Below, piece by piece: positions 22,888 to 36,100 of a stretch of DNA of 64,000 nucleotides. The translations under genes and the position numbers were made by a program. This DNA comes from Saccharina japonica (taxonomy: Eukaryota; Sar; Phaeophyceae; Laminariales; Laminariaceae), in the NCBI GenBank assembly GCA_008828725.1, contig MEHQ01002486.1, positions 411,553 through 475,552 on the forward strand, read 5' to 3'. Below the pieces are notes generated by a model that saw only the letters and a program-made list of their open reading frames with translations, did not search any database and was not told where the DNA came from. Numbering within the stretch: position 1 is the stretch's first letter; every line of letters starts with the position of its first letter.

Positions 22888-24240
22888 GTGAGGAACGGGT
22901 GAATTCGGGCAATATACTGTTGAAGTAGCTCAATCTGTCTCAAGGAAACCGAGTCGAATAATCGTGATTGCGGCCTCTCGTATTATTGTTGTACACATAC
23001 GTCGTGCATACCTGGTATATCATGAATTAGCCCTCCCCCCTCCCCTCCCCCTCCCCTGCAGTGTATGTGCCGATTGATAATCCTAGCTACGAGTACAACC
23101 TATCTATGTTGGCCAATACATCATACCAGGTGTAATATATCGCACATAAATTAGGTGGTGGTGGTGTTGTCGCTGAGTACACATGGACGAATCTCGCAGC
23201 TCTCTGAGGTGTCTTGTAAATAATTGATTGCTTTTGCGAAAGGGGGGGAACAATAATACAACAAACAGTATGTCACTGCTGTAGTATCATATGATACGTA
23301 CTGTAGATTGAGCCGGCGCGGACAGATTCGCTCGTTCGGGGCTACGCGACACACATACTCAGAATACGTACCATGATATGTATGTAGATGGTTTGCTTCC
23401 GCCCCCCTATGTCTACCTGTAGAGGGAGATGATAGGGGTACTTCTGTCTCGTAGGTCGCAATTTCCAATTTCCGACCAACATATATATATGGCTATGACT
23501 GGGCTTTGACCGAGTAATGTGCTGGAATACCAGTAATAATACCTATTATGCTACCTGGTACCTGGTCGTGGTTTGCAATATGTTTTGCGAGATACCTACA
23601 ACAGTTACGTACCTACAGGGTTTGGGATTGTTCATGGGATTGCACGTACGTTTTATTACAGCTTTTTCTCAAAATCAGTTCTGGATGAAGCACAGCGCGA
23701 CCCCCCTCAGGAAAAATACAGTAAGTTACCCTGGTACACAGTAGTAGATGATACTGTACCTCTATGAGGCAAACCCTGCCGCCGTAGCACGTACGCGTCT
23801 ACTTTCTGTTGGCGCCACGACTTTGTTGTTCCCGTTACAGCAGCACAGCTAGTTGGAGGAACTCCCTGTTGGGCCGTACCTGGTACACAGTAGAATGGGC
23901 TCGCCAAACAAGAAACGCCTACGTAATAGCGGCAGACTAAGCCTTTTCTGGAACCTCTTCTTGGGGCACCATTCTTGAGAAACCTTCCGCATAGATATAG
24001 GCTGCCAGGTATGCTATAATAAAGGTTTTAGAGTAGCGACCGCCGCTGAGCACGATTCAACAACCCAATGTTCATGTTCTTACTTATTTAATATGTCCAC
24101 TTCCCGCTAAGCTTTATCCACGATACTTAATTCGTTGTCCTTGCTCCCTCCTTCTTCTCAATATGCCTTCTTTACGTTATATTCTTAAGTCCTAAGCCGC
24201 ATGCAAGCTCCATCCCCACGCCATCGGTGTGGGTCTGTCA

Positions 24241-24285
24241 CCCCCCCCCCCCCCCCCGGGGGGGGCTGTCCCCCCCCCCCCCCCC
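24241..24285. repeat. C17-G7-ctgt-C17 homopolymer cluster
   Basis: A run of 17 C is followed at once by 7 G, CTGT and another 17 C. The C-G junction is a perfect homopolymer palindrome, which is either a real feature or an assembly or sequencing error. Confidence 0.8.
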
Positions 24286-24591
24286 TGCCTCTTCTCGCTT
24301 CCTGGCGGCCCCTAAGCTGGAATTTGAAGGGCTCCACCCTCCTCGAAATGACGACCTGTGTGGTCACCGAGACGATTTGCAGCAGGCGTTAATATCGTTA
24401 TTATATACCAGGTATAGGTTAGGTATAGGTTATTTCTTGTTCGTGTGGGCCTATACAAATCAGTATACCTGGTACCAGGTATATTTACATATAATAAGTA
24501 CGTGACTACATTCCGTTCTCTCGCGTACTACTACCATACGTCGTACTGCTGTTGCACCGCCTGGCCGTTGTATTCTGCATCGACCCCGCAG

Positions 24592-24675
24592 GCCGCCAAG
24601 AAGTGTCGTGAAGAGACACAGGAAGAAAGCAACCCTTATCTGGATCGCATTGCTGGTCGCCTTTTTCGTATGTGA
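24592..24675 (+). CDS. candidate last exon
   Basis: After the acceptor CGACCCCGCAG, 27 codons read AAKKCREETQEESNPYLDRI-AGRLFRM and stop at TGA 24675. The same end could instead be a donor (CGTAT|GTGAGT), making it an internal exon. It may belong with the first exon at 22799. The product is not recognised. Confidence 0.35.
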   Translation, partial: AAKKCREETQEESNPYLDRIAGRLFRM

Positions 24676-24890
24676 GTCAATCTGCTCAGGGAAGAACCAC
24701 GTCACCAGTGTCCAGCCAATGCGCCGGATAGCTGTAGTGGAAAGCTCCGGAACGTATATCATTATAGGAAATATTTGAAGACACGCACGCGTTCTTTTTG
24801 CACTCTTGAGGCGATCGTATTGTATTGTTTTCTCCCTTTCGCTAAATTAATTAATTATCCATTATCTGTTTGTATCTTGTTGTGTATGTG

Positions 24891-24897
24891 TAGTAGT

Positions 24898-24989
<92 letters not shown>
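24891..24989. repeat. (AGT)n microsatellite
   Basis: About 33 uninterrupted AGT units. Confidence 0.95.
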
Positions 24990-25210
24990 CATTAATCTGC
25001 ATAGACTTCAAAGAATAAGTGTGGGTAAGAAACGTTTAGTATAGCATACTTGATATATTGTACACTAGGACACGCCTACCTACACTGTGTATACTGTTAC
25101 ACGTGATAAAAAAAAAACTGTTTGCTGTAGACTCGTAGGCTTGCTGTAGATGGTCCTATCTTAGGGCTCTACCGCACATACATGATAATGCATCTGCAGC
25201 AGTAGAAGTG

Positions 25211-25481
25211 ACTGGTGCTACGATAGGGGGGGTGCCCACATTTTCACTGACGGGTTTTGGCCACTCTGACGAGGGGCTCCGAATTTAACTGAAAATAGGA
25301 CCTCAACATAGATAGTCTGTTCGCGTTACGTAACAAAACCTCCAATGGCGGTGCATATAAAAAAGCAAAAAAAACAAGAAAAAAATGTGAGCACAACGCA
25401 GAAACGCAGTCACTCGGCCGAGTGGCTCTGTGCAGGTGAAAACCAAGCGCCGATACACGACCCCCCTACCGTAGCACCAGT
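25211..25481. mobile_element. foldback/MITE element, family D
   Basis: Ends are 21-bp inverted repeats: ACTGGTGCTACGATAGGGGG at 25211 and CCCCCTACCGTAGCACCAGT at 25481, with one mismatch. The 271-bp body has no open frame. A related body without clear ends is at about 41955-42172 (shared GAGTGGCTCTG and AATGGC-GTGC segments). TIRs like GTGCTACGATAGAGGT occur at many other places in the window. Confidence 0.8.
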
Positions 25482-25552
25482 CTAAGTAGTAGTATAGATA
25501 TGACGCATTCGTATCATGCATCTATAAGAAGGCACCTACCTGTAACGCTTGG

Positions 25553-25719
25553 CGCTAACGGCGCTTCACGCTTGGTGCAAGCAATGCCTGCCTGGTTGGT
25601 GAAAACCCAACGTGCTCCGTCCCGGTATTATAGGGATGTGAGTGTCTATCTATGGTCATACAACGACGGTCGTGCACGACATACATGATGAGTACCCCCC
25701 CCCCCCCCCCCCCCCCCCT
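25553..25719 (+). repeat. poly(C)-ended dispersed repeat, copy 3
   Basis: Core CAACGTGCTCCGTCCCGG and GGTCATACAACGACGGTCGT as in the copies at 5588, 9520 and 41425. It ends GATGAGTA followed by 25 C (25695-25719). Confidence 0.8.
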
Positions 25720-25904
25720 CGGACCGAGACCTTTCGAGCTCGATAACTCCTTAACAAAGAAGGTGTCAATACCGACCGACAACTTTTCTGACAGAGCTCT
25801 CGGCGAGAGTCTGTTCAACGCCACCCATCTCGGCACCGACGTTCTTCTTCTTGCTGTCTGTGGAGATATCGAGCTCGAAAAGTCGGTCCGGGGGGGGGGG
25901 GGGG
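25695..25904. repeat. segment bounded by poly(C) and poly(G), with inverted ends
   Basis: 25 C (25695-25719), then CGGACCGAGACCTTTCGAGC at the left. At the right comes GAGCTCGAAAAGTCGGTCCG and 15 G (25890-25904). The two ends are inverted copies over about 26 bp plus the homopolymers. The flanks GAGTA and TTACTC extend the symmetry. The inside, 25720-25890, is open on the plus strand and reads like protein (RPFELDNSLTKKVSIPTDNF onward). Confidence 0.65.
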
Positions 25905-26669
25905 TTACTCGCATTACTACGGTATAGTTATATTCCTCGATTTCCAGCGTACGTAGTAGTGTCCGTGGTGAATCTCCATACTGCCCAACCAGGTGACCAG
26001 GTGTATGTCTTATTACCTGGTACTTATTTGTTCATATTTAATCAAATAGCAACAACAAAAACACGAAAGAGCGCAAGAAATTACTCCGAGCACAACTAAC
26101 CGCAAAAAGAAAGCGCAAGGAGGGAAAGGGAGGTACTATTAATACATACAGTAGTAGTAGATATAATTGGTTCGTAGGTATTACAAGTTTTTCTGCTCTT
26201 CCACGCATCGCTTTAAGTTGAAAGCTTCTCAAGACCATTGATTGATTGGCAAGTTGAAGGATTGGTCGGATTGATACATCATAAATTATGTCATATGATA
26301 TGCAAAGGGGGTGCCCAGGGATTCGGAAATCATACACCTAAACCCAGGGCTCGAAAAAAGAAAATTGCACGGTTTTTTTTTTGTGTGGTCTGTGCAGGTC
26401 TGTGTGACAATAATACCGGAGAGGCGCCAACCCTCTCACATCGAGTCAAATGGCGTAACATGGCACCAAATCCCTCGTGCGACATATTATACCTGGTATG
26501 ATTGCTCTGCTTTGCTGCTTGGTCGAGTTTCCCTGGTGGATTATCGGTATGATTGTTCTGCTTTGCTGCTTGGTCGAGTTCCCCTGGTGGATTCTCGTTG
26601 CAAGGTTATATTACACAGATGTGGAAGATACCTGGGGTCTATCGATTTATGTATCTGCTAATTGATAAG

Positions 26670-26899
26670 AAGGAAGAAACCTACATTTTGATCCAACCAA
26701 GCTTGTCGACCGAATACAATGTGCCGAAGCAAGAAACTGACGCACTCGACATTCCTTGCCAAAACCTGCCGATCCCACGGCTCTTCGGGGCCTTCTGGTC
26801 CACCTTCGAGCGAGCTCATTGCTCCTTTGTATCGCTCACTACTGCTGCAGTCGCTGTCACTCCGCAGCTACGGCCTATAGGTCGCAGTGACGCCCAGTA
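26670..26899. other. coding-like segment open on both strands
   Basis: The plus strand is open for about 77 codons (EETYILIQPSLSTEYNVPKQ onward) to a TAG at 26899. The minus strand is open from an ATG (MSSLEGGPEGPEEPWDRQVL onward) to a donor-like CAAAAT|GTAGGT. Both have protein-like composition, so one strand is probably a real exon. I cannot choose from the sequence alone. Confidence 0.35.
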
Positions 26900-29384
26900 G
26901 TATAATAGTACATACTACTATCGAAGGCCTTGTATCAAGCAGGGGGGGGGGGGCTCTCTATCCTCCCCTGTTCTCAGTTTTACATAGTTATTGTTAAGGC
27001 GTAGAGGGAGGGACGGTGTCAGGTACCCCCCCCCCCTGTCGGGAGGGTCGAAGTTGAATAATTCGGCGTGAGTGAGGTGTCGAAAAATATTTTTTCGGGC
27101 CCCCACGTATATGCTACACAAAAAATAACTCAAGTGCTCAGATCTGATTGATAGCACCTTCCGAGTTTTAACTCATTGGATTATACTTCATAACAACTAT
27201 TACTACTACTACTGGTACATATTAATTTGAATTTCAAGGATTTTGTGTTTAGCCCCCCTTCGTAAAATAAGATATTGGATGTAAGCATTTTTCTGCTAAA
27301 ACGGAAGAGAAAATAAGACGCGAGCCTTCTACGAATTACATATATATAGCCAAAATAGAGGAGATTCTTGATATATATGCGTCGCGTGCTTTACCTTTGT
27401 TATTTTTGCATCTTCACCCTGGTTCCCTTTTACTTTATTTTTCCTGAGAGGTATAGTGTTACGTCAAGTATGCCAATCAACACTTTTGCCGAAGCTGGGC
27501 CTAGGTCTATGTGGCGTGTGTGTTATTCACATGAAACCGTTCCTTCTATATACCCGTCGACCGTCGACACATACATCCAGCACATCCAGTGTTCGTGCCA
27601 ATTTTTCAGCCCACGTGCTTAGAGAGATAAAAGATCTGTGGTCACAAACCATGTGACACAGAGATACTACGTTGTGATGCAGAAAACAGAACAAATAATA
27701 CAATTCAATCAATGTATTAGAGGCGAAACGTACACATGCTAGCAATCCAGATGCGTTGAAAGAGAGAAGAAGCGAACTAAACAAAGAACAAAAATAATAA
27801 ATCCATTATAAAAGTCTACTAGGTATAGTATCAGTGCGCAGAATGATCATGGGATATCCTTGTTACATTGTCCTGCTGACCCGGGTAGCATCCAGGGGAG
27901 TCATTGAACTATATCCTTAACGAGGCATAAACACGAAACACGCGCGAACGCCATATTATTATACGTAAAACTGAGTAGTAACTTAGGGTACCTAAATACA
28001 TCACGAATCCCGCACGAACACATCAAATGACACATATAACTAACATTTTACACAGCTCGCTAAGTTGAGTATCAACTGTTCAATCGGTTGAACTGACAGC
28101 TGACGTATTTATAACAATTTTATTTAAGCCAATGTACGAGAGGCGCAACGTACACATGCTAGCAATCCAGATGCGTTGAAAGAGAAAAAAAGCGAACGAA
28201 ACAAGGAACATAAAAACAGAACAAAAATGTGTCGTGTGCTCCCAACTCCGCCGGTTGTTGTGATAGACAGCACACAAAAGAAACAAAATAAGCAATATAA
28301 TACAACCACATAACCACATAAACAGTGTAAGACTATGACAATGAAAGGAAAGGACAGGCAAACCGAAGCACAACGAAAGTACACCCTCCAGACAGCTGCA
28401 GGAGGAGTTTGTGGTATACTGTACGGGTAGCACACACACCGCCCTCCGACGATTTTTCGATGTTTTTGTTTTCTCGATAATAACGGGAAAAAAGGGTGAA
28501 ACGGCCAAGCGATGTACCAATAATGTAATGTTGTGGAAATATCTCGACGAGATCCTTCCAAACCCACACCGTTTTCTTTTGTTACCCCCCTCCCCCCCTG
28601 TTTTGGAGAAAATCTGCTCGGAAATTCCATCCCAGGGGGTGCGATTTCTTACTTGTTATGTGTTAGAGAGGTACGGTATTCATTGTCAACCACCAGGTAG
28701 GTATAATATCAACTCTGCGGTGCGTGTCTTGCCATGCACAGAGCAGGGGGGGGTACTACTATTGTAGTATGGCCGTGTAAAACGAGCGGGGGGGGGTGTT
28801 GATAGTAGTAGTGCTAGGGAACACGACGGAGATGATTTGTCGTAGATTAGGGAGTGCCGTATAATATAGTGATGAGTTTTTTTTTTTGTGTAAGGCGGGA
28901 CATCTGCGAATAATAATCTACGGGCTGAACGGGAAGTTTATTGTGCCGGCAGCTTGCTGGATATATATGGTAAACTCCATTTTATTCGTCGTCATGAGCG
29001 ATCGCTCAACAGTTCGTGAAAAACGAGAGAGAGTTCTCCGTGTTACTTTCTGGTATCAACACCCCCACGATCTCGTATCGCCTGCATCTACACACCTTTA
29101 GAAGTAAATCAATGCAATATAAAAACGCTCGTACTGACTGTTACGTTACGTTGAAATACCTGGAATAGTACGAGTGTGTTTTCCGTTTGACGTTAGGGCC
29201 GGCTAACTCCGACCACGAGGAGAGCCGTTGGACGCACGCATTCAACCAAGCACTCTCCAGTCAATGGAGATTACCGGGGCTGCATTTGGAGCTGAAACGT
29301 GTTCGATTGATGTACGATATATTGTAATATAATATATATATACCGTATATACGATTGGTATTTTATGGTATACTCGTATACAGC
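26900..29384. other. intergenic repeats, no firm gene
   Basis: AT-rich, with a duplicated stretch (27719-27803 and 28139-28230 share CGTACACATGCTAGCAATCC and GATGCGTTGAAAGAGA) and G runs near 26941 and 28745. Long open frames near 28124-28630 on the minus strand are Cys/Phe/Leu-rich and look like chance. Confidence 0.45.
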
Positions 29385-30330
29385 CAGTCGTGGTCCCTAT
29401 ATAGCGGTCCATAGTGTCAAGACCAATTGGAACCGCTATTCACGGCACCCCCGGTATTCCGATACAGCGGGCGACACTCATGTTGGCAGGCCTCCATAGA
29501 TAGCGTGTTACCCGCAATATCCGGAAAAGTGCTATTATAACTGCTGAACAGCAGCAGCAGCAGCAGTTCGTATCATCAAACTGCTCTTGATAGTGCCATG
29601 TGAGCTATACTGTTTGTTGTTGTAGTACTACTACAGCAGTAAGTAGTAGTACAAGTTAGTGTGCAAAGTGCTCGGCGGTACTACTCTACACCATACACCA
29701 CCCATGTTTATTACACGAGGTGTTATACTGCTGTATCGTAAATGACAAAGGTCATGTAGCTAATACGGGAGGCCATAGTTAATAGAACCAAATATTTTTG
29801 GTAAAAATAGGTGTAAATATATAGGCATGTGTGTGCACCGTAGGTCTTATTTACTACGGTCCCCCGAAATAGTAGGCATGGGCTGAATCCGCAAGCAACC
29901 ACACACCTATACCTACGACAACTATCAATACAGTGCAGCACCACGGCATAGCACCTACTACTGGTGTACCATACCACGGTATACCGCTGTAGTTATACAC
30001 CGTCGTAGCTGTATACAGAATGATGTGTGGCCAGGTGGTGGATGTGACCCGCGGCTTACTAGCGTTGTGTTGTTGTGTCGCTGGACACTGATACTCTTCG
30101 TCGTGTTCACAAACAAGGGCGTCTGCAATTTTGTTTGGCTGCGATCGCCCGGGAAGGCCTGTCCGCCGCTATTCCGCCGCTATTCCGGCCGCGAGAACCG
30201 CTATTGTGGGAAGGATCCGATGTAGTGGGGTGGTCTCGCTGTATCGGGTCGAAGTGGTGACAAGAGATTATGGAACCGCTATCCAGGGCGTTTCGCTATT
30301 CACGGCATCGCTATATCGGGACCACGACTG
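29385..30330. mobile_element. nonautonomous DNA transposon, pogo/Tc1-like ends
   Basis: Inverted ends CAGTCGTGGTCCCTATATAG (29385) and CTATATCGGGACCACGACTG (to 30330), followed by TA on the right. The CAGT start, the conserved GTCCC and the AT-rich step after it recall pogo/Tigger-type termini. The 946-bp body carries several CGCTATTC-like repeats near the right end and no transposase frame. A family B foldback element (29761-29873) is inserted in it. Confidence 0.6.
29761..29873. mobile_element. foldback element, family B, copy 1
   Basis: Ends TAATACGGGAGGCCATAGTT and its inverted partner TTTACTACGGTCCCCCGAAA, with AAATATATAGG between. Same family as 46059-46147 and 61303-61453. Confidence 0.7.
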
Positions 30331-31557
30331 TAGCTGGGAAGGGAGTCCTGGATTGGGAACAGTCTCCGAAGCGACGTATTAATCAGTGAAAGGGGTTTGT
30401 GTCCGTTATCAACCATTGTTTACAAGTTAAGTTCGGGTCTGAACTACTGCTGTAGATGGGCTGAACGTTATGTGGCTCTATCGCCGTCTCCAGTAAAAAC
30501 AAGTGAGAAGAAAAGCTTGAACGCTACGTCACACGTGGCACCGAAGCGCCTGCTAAGAGGAACATCGGGTGTCTTCTCTGGTGACAGCGTGATTATTGTG
30601 GATTTTAAGGATGATGACCAGCTAGCGGAGAGCCATTCGAAACTCATCCTTGCAAGCTGCATATGATACCTCTATCGACATGGTATGGCCGCGTGGACGA
30701 TATACCCTCGATCGACATGTTTACGCCACGGGCGGAGCCGTGGCCGTACTGCTAGTGTTTGCGAATCACAGCAGCGATAGTATCCACACGTAGGTGCATC
30801 ATACCTTTCAAGGCGGTATACAGCAAGCAGTACAGTACCTTGTTTTCGCATACTGGCTAGCGAACACTTCGGCCACTACGCCTCGTTGTTTGCGTTTTCC
30901 CGTCGCGTCGACGACAAATAATATGGTCGGGCATATCATCTGCACCCCTTTCGTCCACCACCCCAAAACCATTAATTTACACTTCGAAATGAAGAAAAAC
31001 GTGATAAGCATGGCCAAGGGTGTGCGCGGATCTGAATCCCAGACACCCCACTACCCCCCCCCCTATATTGGAGGGAAGAACCGGACCGTTGTGATCCCAG
31101 GAAACAATAAGTCAACTTTTTTTTAATTACCCCCCCATCAGCGAAAAAAAATAGGGGTGTCTCTAAAACCAAGTGAAAGAAAAGGAACAAAAAACGAAAA
31201 AAAAAATGGTTTTCGCTCATTTCGTTCTGTGATCACAGCGATTCGGTTTGTTTTTCATTCTGACCTTCCTACGAGTGTGGTGTCGTTTTCTCTTCTTTTT
31301 TTTTACGCCCTTGGCATGGCGACTGAACAAGTCAGCGTGCAATGCAGGCAATGGATATGCAGCAAGCGGTTCCTTGTTTTCGCATATATATGCTTAACGC
31401 TCAACTGCACACGTGATACACCACTGAGGTTCCTATTGCTCCTCTTCTTGGTTTTTGGGGAGAGCGGAGGCATCCACCAACGCGGTCCCCTGCTAGTGAT
31501 ATCCTCTTCACTGGTCTCCCCCTCCTCTGGGTGGACGACCCGGGGCCAATCAAGCTT
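30331..31557. other. intergenic, no gene identified
   Basis: Contains two loosely similar stretches (about 30820-30880 and 31335-31395, both with GCAAGC...CTTGTTTTCGCATA). Open frames here are short and lack splice support. Confidence 0.4.
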
Positions 31558-32290
31558 CGATCGACAAACCCAACGAGTGCATCACGAACTCTCAACGGAC
31601 CGCGCTGGTTAGGGCCTCCGACCCACCCTAGTATCGCAGTTTTCACGCCTCGGTCGATGGTATGTGACGGGCGCCGACCAGACGTCTGATAAAAAAACAT
31701 CTAGCAGCTGATGTGTTGAAAACAGACGACAAAACTTTTCGATCACTCTGATATCATATGTACAGGTAGTTGATCTAATACAAGAAATATATAATTTTTC
31801 AAGTTTGACATCGATCGACAAACTCAACGAGTGCGTCATGTACTCTCAACGGGTCGCGCTGGTGAGGGGCTTCGACTCACCCTAGCATCACAGTTCTCAC
31901 ACCTCGGTCGATGATATATCGAGGGCGCCGACTATATGGAGGGCGCCGACCAGGCGTCTAATGATAAAACATTTGACAGCTGATGTGTTGACAACAGACG
32001 ACAAAAACTCTCGATCCCTGTATAATATCATACGTACCAGGTAGTTGATATCATACAAGAAATTTACCATTTTTCCAGTTTGACATCGATCGATAAACCC
32101 AACGAGTGCGTTATGAAGTCTTAACGGACCGCGCTGGTTAGGGCCCCCGACTCACCCTAGTATTACAGTTCTCACACCTCGATCGATGGTATGTGACGGG
32201 CGCCGACCAGGCGTCTGATAAAAAGCATCTGGCAGCTGATCTGTTGAAAACAGACGCCAAACACTTTCGATCCCTCTGATAGGATATTCG
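31558..32290. repeat. 254-275-bp tandem repeat, three copies
   Basis: Units start with CGATCGACAAACCCAACGAG at 31558, 31812 and 32087; the last ends near 32290. Each holds GGACCGCGCTGGTTAGGGC and GGCGCCGACCAGGCGTCT. They diverge by about 10-15 percent by eye. Confidence 0.85.
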
Positions 32291-33101
32291 ACGGTTGCAC
32301 GAGGGAGCTTTCAAAATATGATTTTCGAGTGTGTGAGAGATATTTGACAAAAAAACAAGTTGGTATTAACTACAACTCCATTTTGAAGTTGTTAGTTGGG
32401 CATCACACTGTCTTATATATAATAGATAGATTATCTTCACTGCTTCTGCAGGTCCCGTTTGAGGCAGCCACCCACTCTTTCTCCAGCCCGACAAAGTAGC
32501 CTTGCCCCCACGAGCTCTCCGAACAACAGCCTGTGTGGTGTCTGGGGTGTGTGGTCGGGTTCGCCTAATGCAGTTGCAAGACTACATACGGAAGCATCCT
32601 CATTGCTGCCACTCTTCCAAGGTCTAGGCTGTGTTCTTGACTCCAAGTGCGAACGTGTACGTCCGCTAACTGGGTGCGGCTATCTCAGGACAAAATCAAG
32701 ATTTCCTGCCTCGCCGTCTCGGCATGAAGACATACTTCCGGGCGGTCAAGTGCATTACTCGACAGACTCTATACCTGCACAACGGAGTTGGTGTGGCAGA
32801 ATCAGAGCGTGCTTGCTTGTTTCTCGTTTGTTTCGTGGCTTACCCAGAGAGGTCGGTTCGCCGCATGGACCCAAACGGGCTAGAGCCTAATCCTTAGCTA
32901 TGCAATACCCACGCGAAGAATCGTGCCAGGCTCTCGAGTTTTGGTGCATGCGTTGTTGTTGTTTGAACCGCCACAGGCAAGGTGGCGCGTTGGCAACGTG
33001 CACCGTCCGGAATCGTGTGTGTGGTTATTTATCAATTACCCCTATTGCATGTTCAGTGAACCCCCGACGTCTATGGTCATACAAATACGGACATTCATGC
33101 C

Positions 33102-36100
33102 ATGAGGGCCTTCTTTGAGCGGTTTGGCAGTCGCACGTCGGTCCGTGAACTGCGAACAGAAACCCCCTTGACGGCCTTGTCGGATATGATTGTGGATTAT
33201 GATGGTGTGGGCTTACACATCAAACGCGGGTCCTGTCGACGGCACAATAATACAAAGTGACCTCCTGATCTATGTAATCTGGTGGATGAACACCTCGCGT
33301 TCCTAGCAACACTACTATATAACTCTTGGCCCAGACATTTCGTTCGCCCCGACATTTGCAGTATGGTAACTTACTTTGGCGGCCGATTGGGCTCCACCCC
33401 CCACTGCGGCTTTGCAGGTGGGTGTGCAATGTTCGTCAGCGTAATTACCCCCCGGCCCTTGCATGTTCGGCTATCCGACCTCCTCGCCTCCGCAGATGTC
33501 GGGTACATCGTGTGGGACACTGTCGATTCGCGGAACAATCCCACGGCAAGTGTCGAGCTCAAGGTACGGTGGGGGGGCAGCAGTATTTGCAGGGTCAAAT
33601 GCGTGAGGCTTGATGCAGCGCGACTCTTAGTGAGACCACGAAAAAACAACCATTGCAGCTCATCTGCAGCAATGATGAAGCCGAAGTGTAGCAGGTTGGC
33701 GCAAGACGGGTCGAGCGACCAATTGCACTTTACTCTGTCCGATCGGTTGTCTTGGAGCGCTGCTAAGCATTTGACAGATGCTGAACCTTGGCACTCATAT
33801 TGGTCTCGCTCTCGTGGGCGAACAACTTCACTGGAGCCACATTTCTTTGCAAGGAGGCGTGATCAGTTAAAGCAGGACGTGTTTCTCGGGTCAGCACTTG
33901 TTCCTCGGGCCGTTCCTTGTCTTGGAAGATTAACAAACTGGCATACTCGATATCCTCGGTATACATGTACGTGCGCAAGACCGTGGCCGAGTGCACCCAC
34001 AACTGCCGCTCTTTGCTTTGCGTTGCCCTCCCTCGGCATCCCTCGTTCGTTATAGCAAAGTCCCTTCAAGTTTCCTGATGTGGCCGTCTGCACGGACACC
34101 AACAGCGGGTGTACGTTTGAGAGCGGAAACTGCCTTCAGGGCGAGGATTTTGTTTTGGTGCGACAGTCGGTGAGTTGTTTCAAGCTCAGGTTTTCCCTGG
34201 CATACTACAAGCGCCGATAGCAAGTATTCGTCGTGTTCGCGGTATGTGATGTACTTCGCCCGACGGCAGGGTACACGAACCAACGAAATTCCCAAATATG
34301 TGTAAACTGTCGGCGGTGAGACATATGGCGGAACCCTACCCCTCCAGATGGCGTTACGCCTGTGCTCGCGCATAACTAAGCGTCGAGTTTTTAACAGGAG
34401 CGGGTGTTGCCAGGTACACAGGGGTGGCGCGTGATTCTCACTGTTGCTCGTGAGAAGGGGGTAGAGGTACAGGTCCCAAGTTTTGCCCCTTGTGCCAAAC
34501 TCTCAAAACAGCCATACTCATAGCGAAGTCGTGAGCGGCCTGTGCTGGCGAGCATCTGATGCATACCACTGCAGCGTATTTTCTTCGCACGTCGATGTGC
34601 ACCGAAAGCTGTTGTGTACGACTGACTTTCCCAACTTACCATGCCCCGGTCAATGATGCTCGCGCGGTGGTCTCCAACGTCGATTCCTTGGCAACTACCC
34701 AGGGCTTCATGGAAGACGACGACGATTTTGATCTGGCGGACTATCCGGACGTGGCGAGAGTCAGGGAGTCGTTCCCCCATTGCGCCTTGATGCCGCTATC
34801 ACAGCTGACTGTAAACGAGACAGGGGTGAACAACGGCGATATCGAGAGTTTCAGCGCGGACATGTTTGTGAGAACCCCAAACGGGTTGACGTTTAGCTGT
34901 GCTGTTCTTAGGAAGGGCGGAGGGAACGGGGGTGGACACAATTCAGACGGAGTCCACAAGATACGTGTGCCTTGACTTACGTCACCGGTCTGCGAGCTTT
35001 CGGGCGGTATGTCCTATATAAATAATAGGTTTAACTCGACACGGTGGCCTGCTGAAAAGCGTAAAAGGGGAGGGGGGGCTGTTCCAGGAGAGTCCTCGCA
35101 GTCCTAGTGCCTATTTGCGAGCGCCACACTTCGTCTTCTCTCCAACGCAATGGACAGGTAGCATAAAGTAGCCAAGTCAAAGGTGTTTCTCTTTCAATAA
35201 CTTGGCGGCGACTAAACACGGCCACTGAGCTTTCGGGAACAAGCGAGTACTAATAGGATGGCTTCAGGGATTCTCTTACCTCTATGGTCTTCGTTTCGTA
35301 GGTGAAGCTGGTGACAAGCTGCTCGACCAACTACATGTAGTAGACGTATCGCCGTGCCTCGATGCATCGGCTAGCCACGCGTCTGTTTGAACTTTTGATG
35401 ACCCCAGTGCATTGCGTCAACCGCCCCGCGCCCTGCGCTCGTACGGCAGCTTCTTTGGTTTGATGACCCGGACGGGGTTCTCGAAACAGGGGACTACAGC
35501 ATCTTCAAACAGTACGTTAGTGTTCATTTCATTGACATCGCGCAAGATGTGGACGATATTGAAGGGACCGTCACGAGTGCCAAGATTCCCTACGAGCGGA
35601 TCACCCTCACAAATGGGGCGTCGTTCACTGCAACGAGCAGTCATATGGTGCGTCGCGCCTCCCACGTTGGTGGCCTTCTCATGATTCGTTGTGTCGTTTC
35701 CATTTTAGCCGTGCAGCAGCAAACTGCGCCATGAACATACATTTTTAATATACCATGATTTCACCGCTTCTGTTGTTACCGAGATTTCTTCCCCCTGTTT
35801 GGTCAGGGTTGGCCTTTGTCGGTGACAGATTAGGTGCATGTGTAGCTTGTCGGGATCGGTGACATCCCTTAGTATTTGCATTGGCTGGTCGTTCGCCAAA
35901 CAAGTACGTACGTATAAACCCTCATGTCAAAACAGTTGACGACTGGGATTGGCCAAAGTTGTTATAGTTGCGCGCGAAAACATTCCACCCCAAGAGCTCC
36001 ACTCCTATACCTGCGACATCGCCAAGATTGATGTTGATGGCAGAGTCATGAGCTCTACGCGAACACTAGCTTGTTTGTCATTTCGGCGTCGGTACCTCGA

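Noticed and set aside
24185-24392. Exon next to the C17-G7-C17 cluster
   Set aside because: Three frames (two plus, one minus) are open and protein-like, none with two good borders, so no call was made.
28080-28630. Minus-strand frames of 146 and 168 codons
   Set aside because: Cys/Phe/Val-rich, no splice borders, two frames overlap fully; they look like chance in an AT-rich repeat area.
33363-33418. Extra exon between exons 1 and 2 of the WW gene
   Set aside because: It has good acceptor and donor (TTTGCAG on both sides) but gives an in-frame stop in the required phase.
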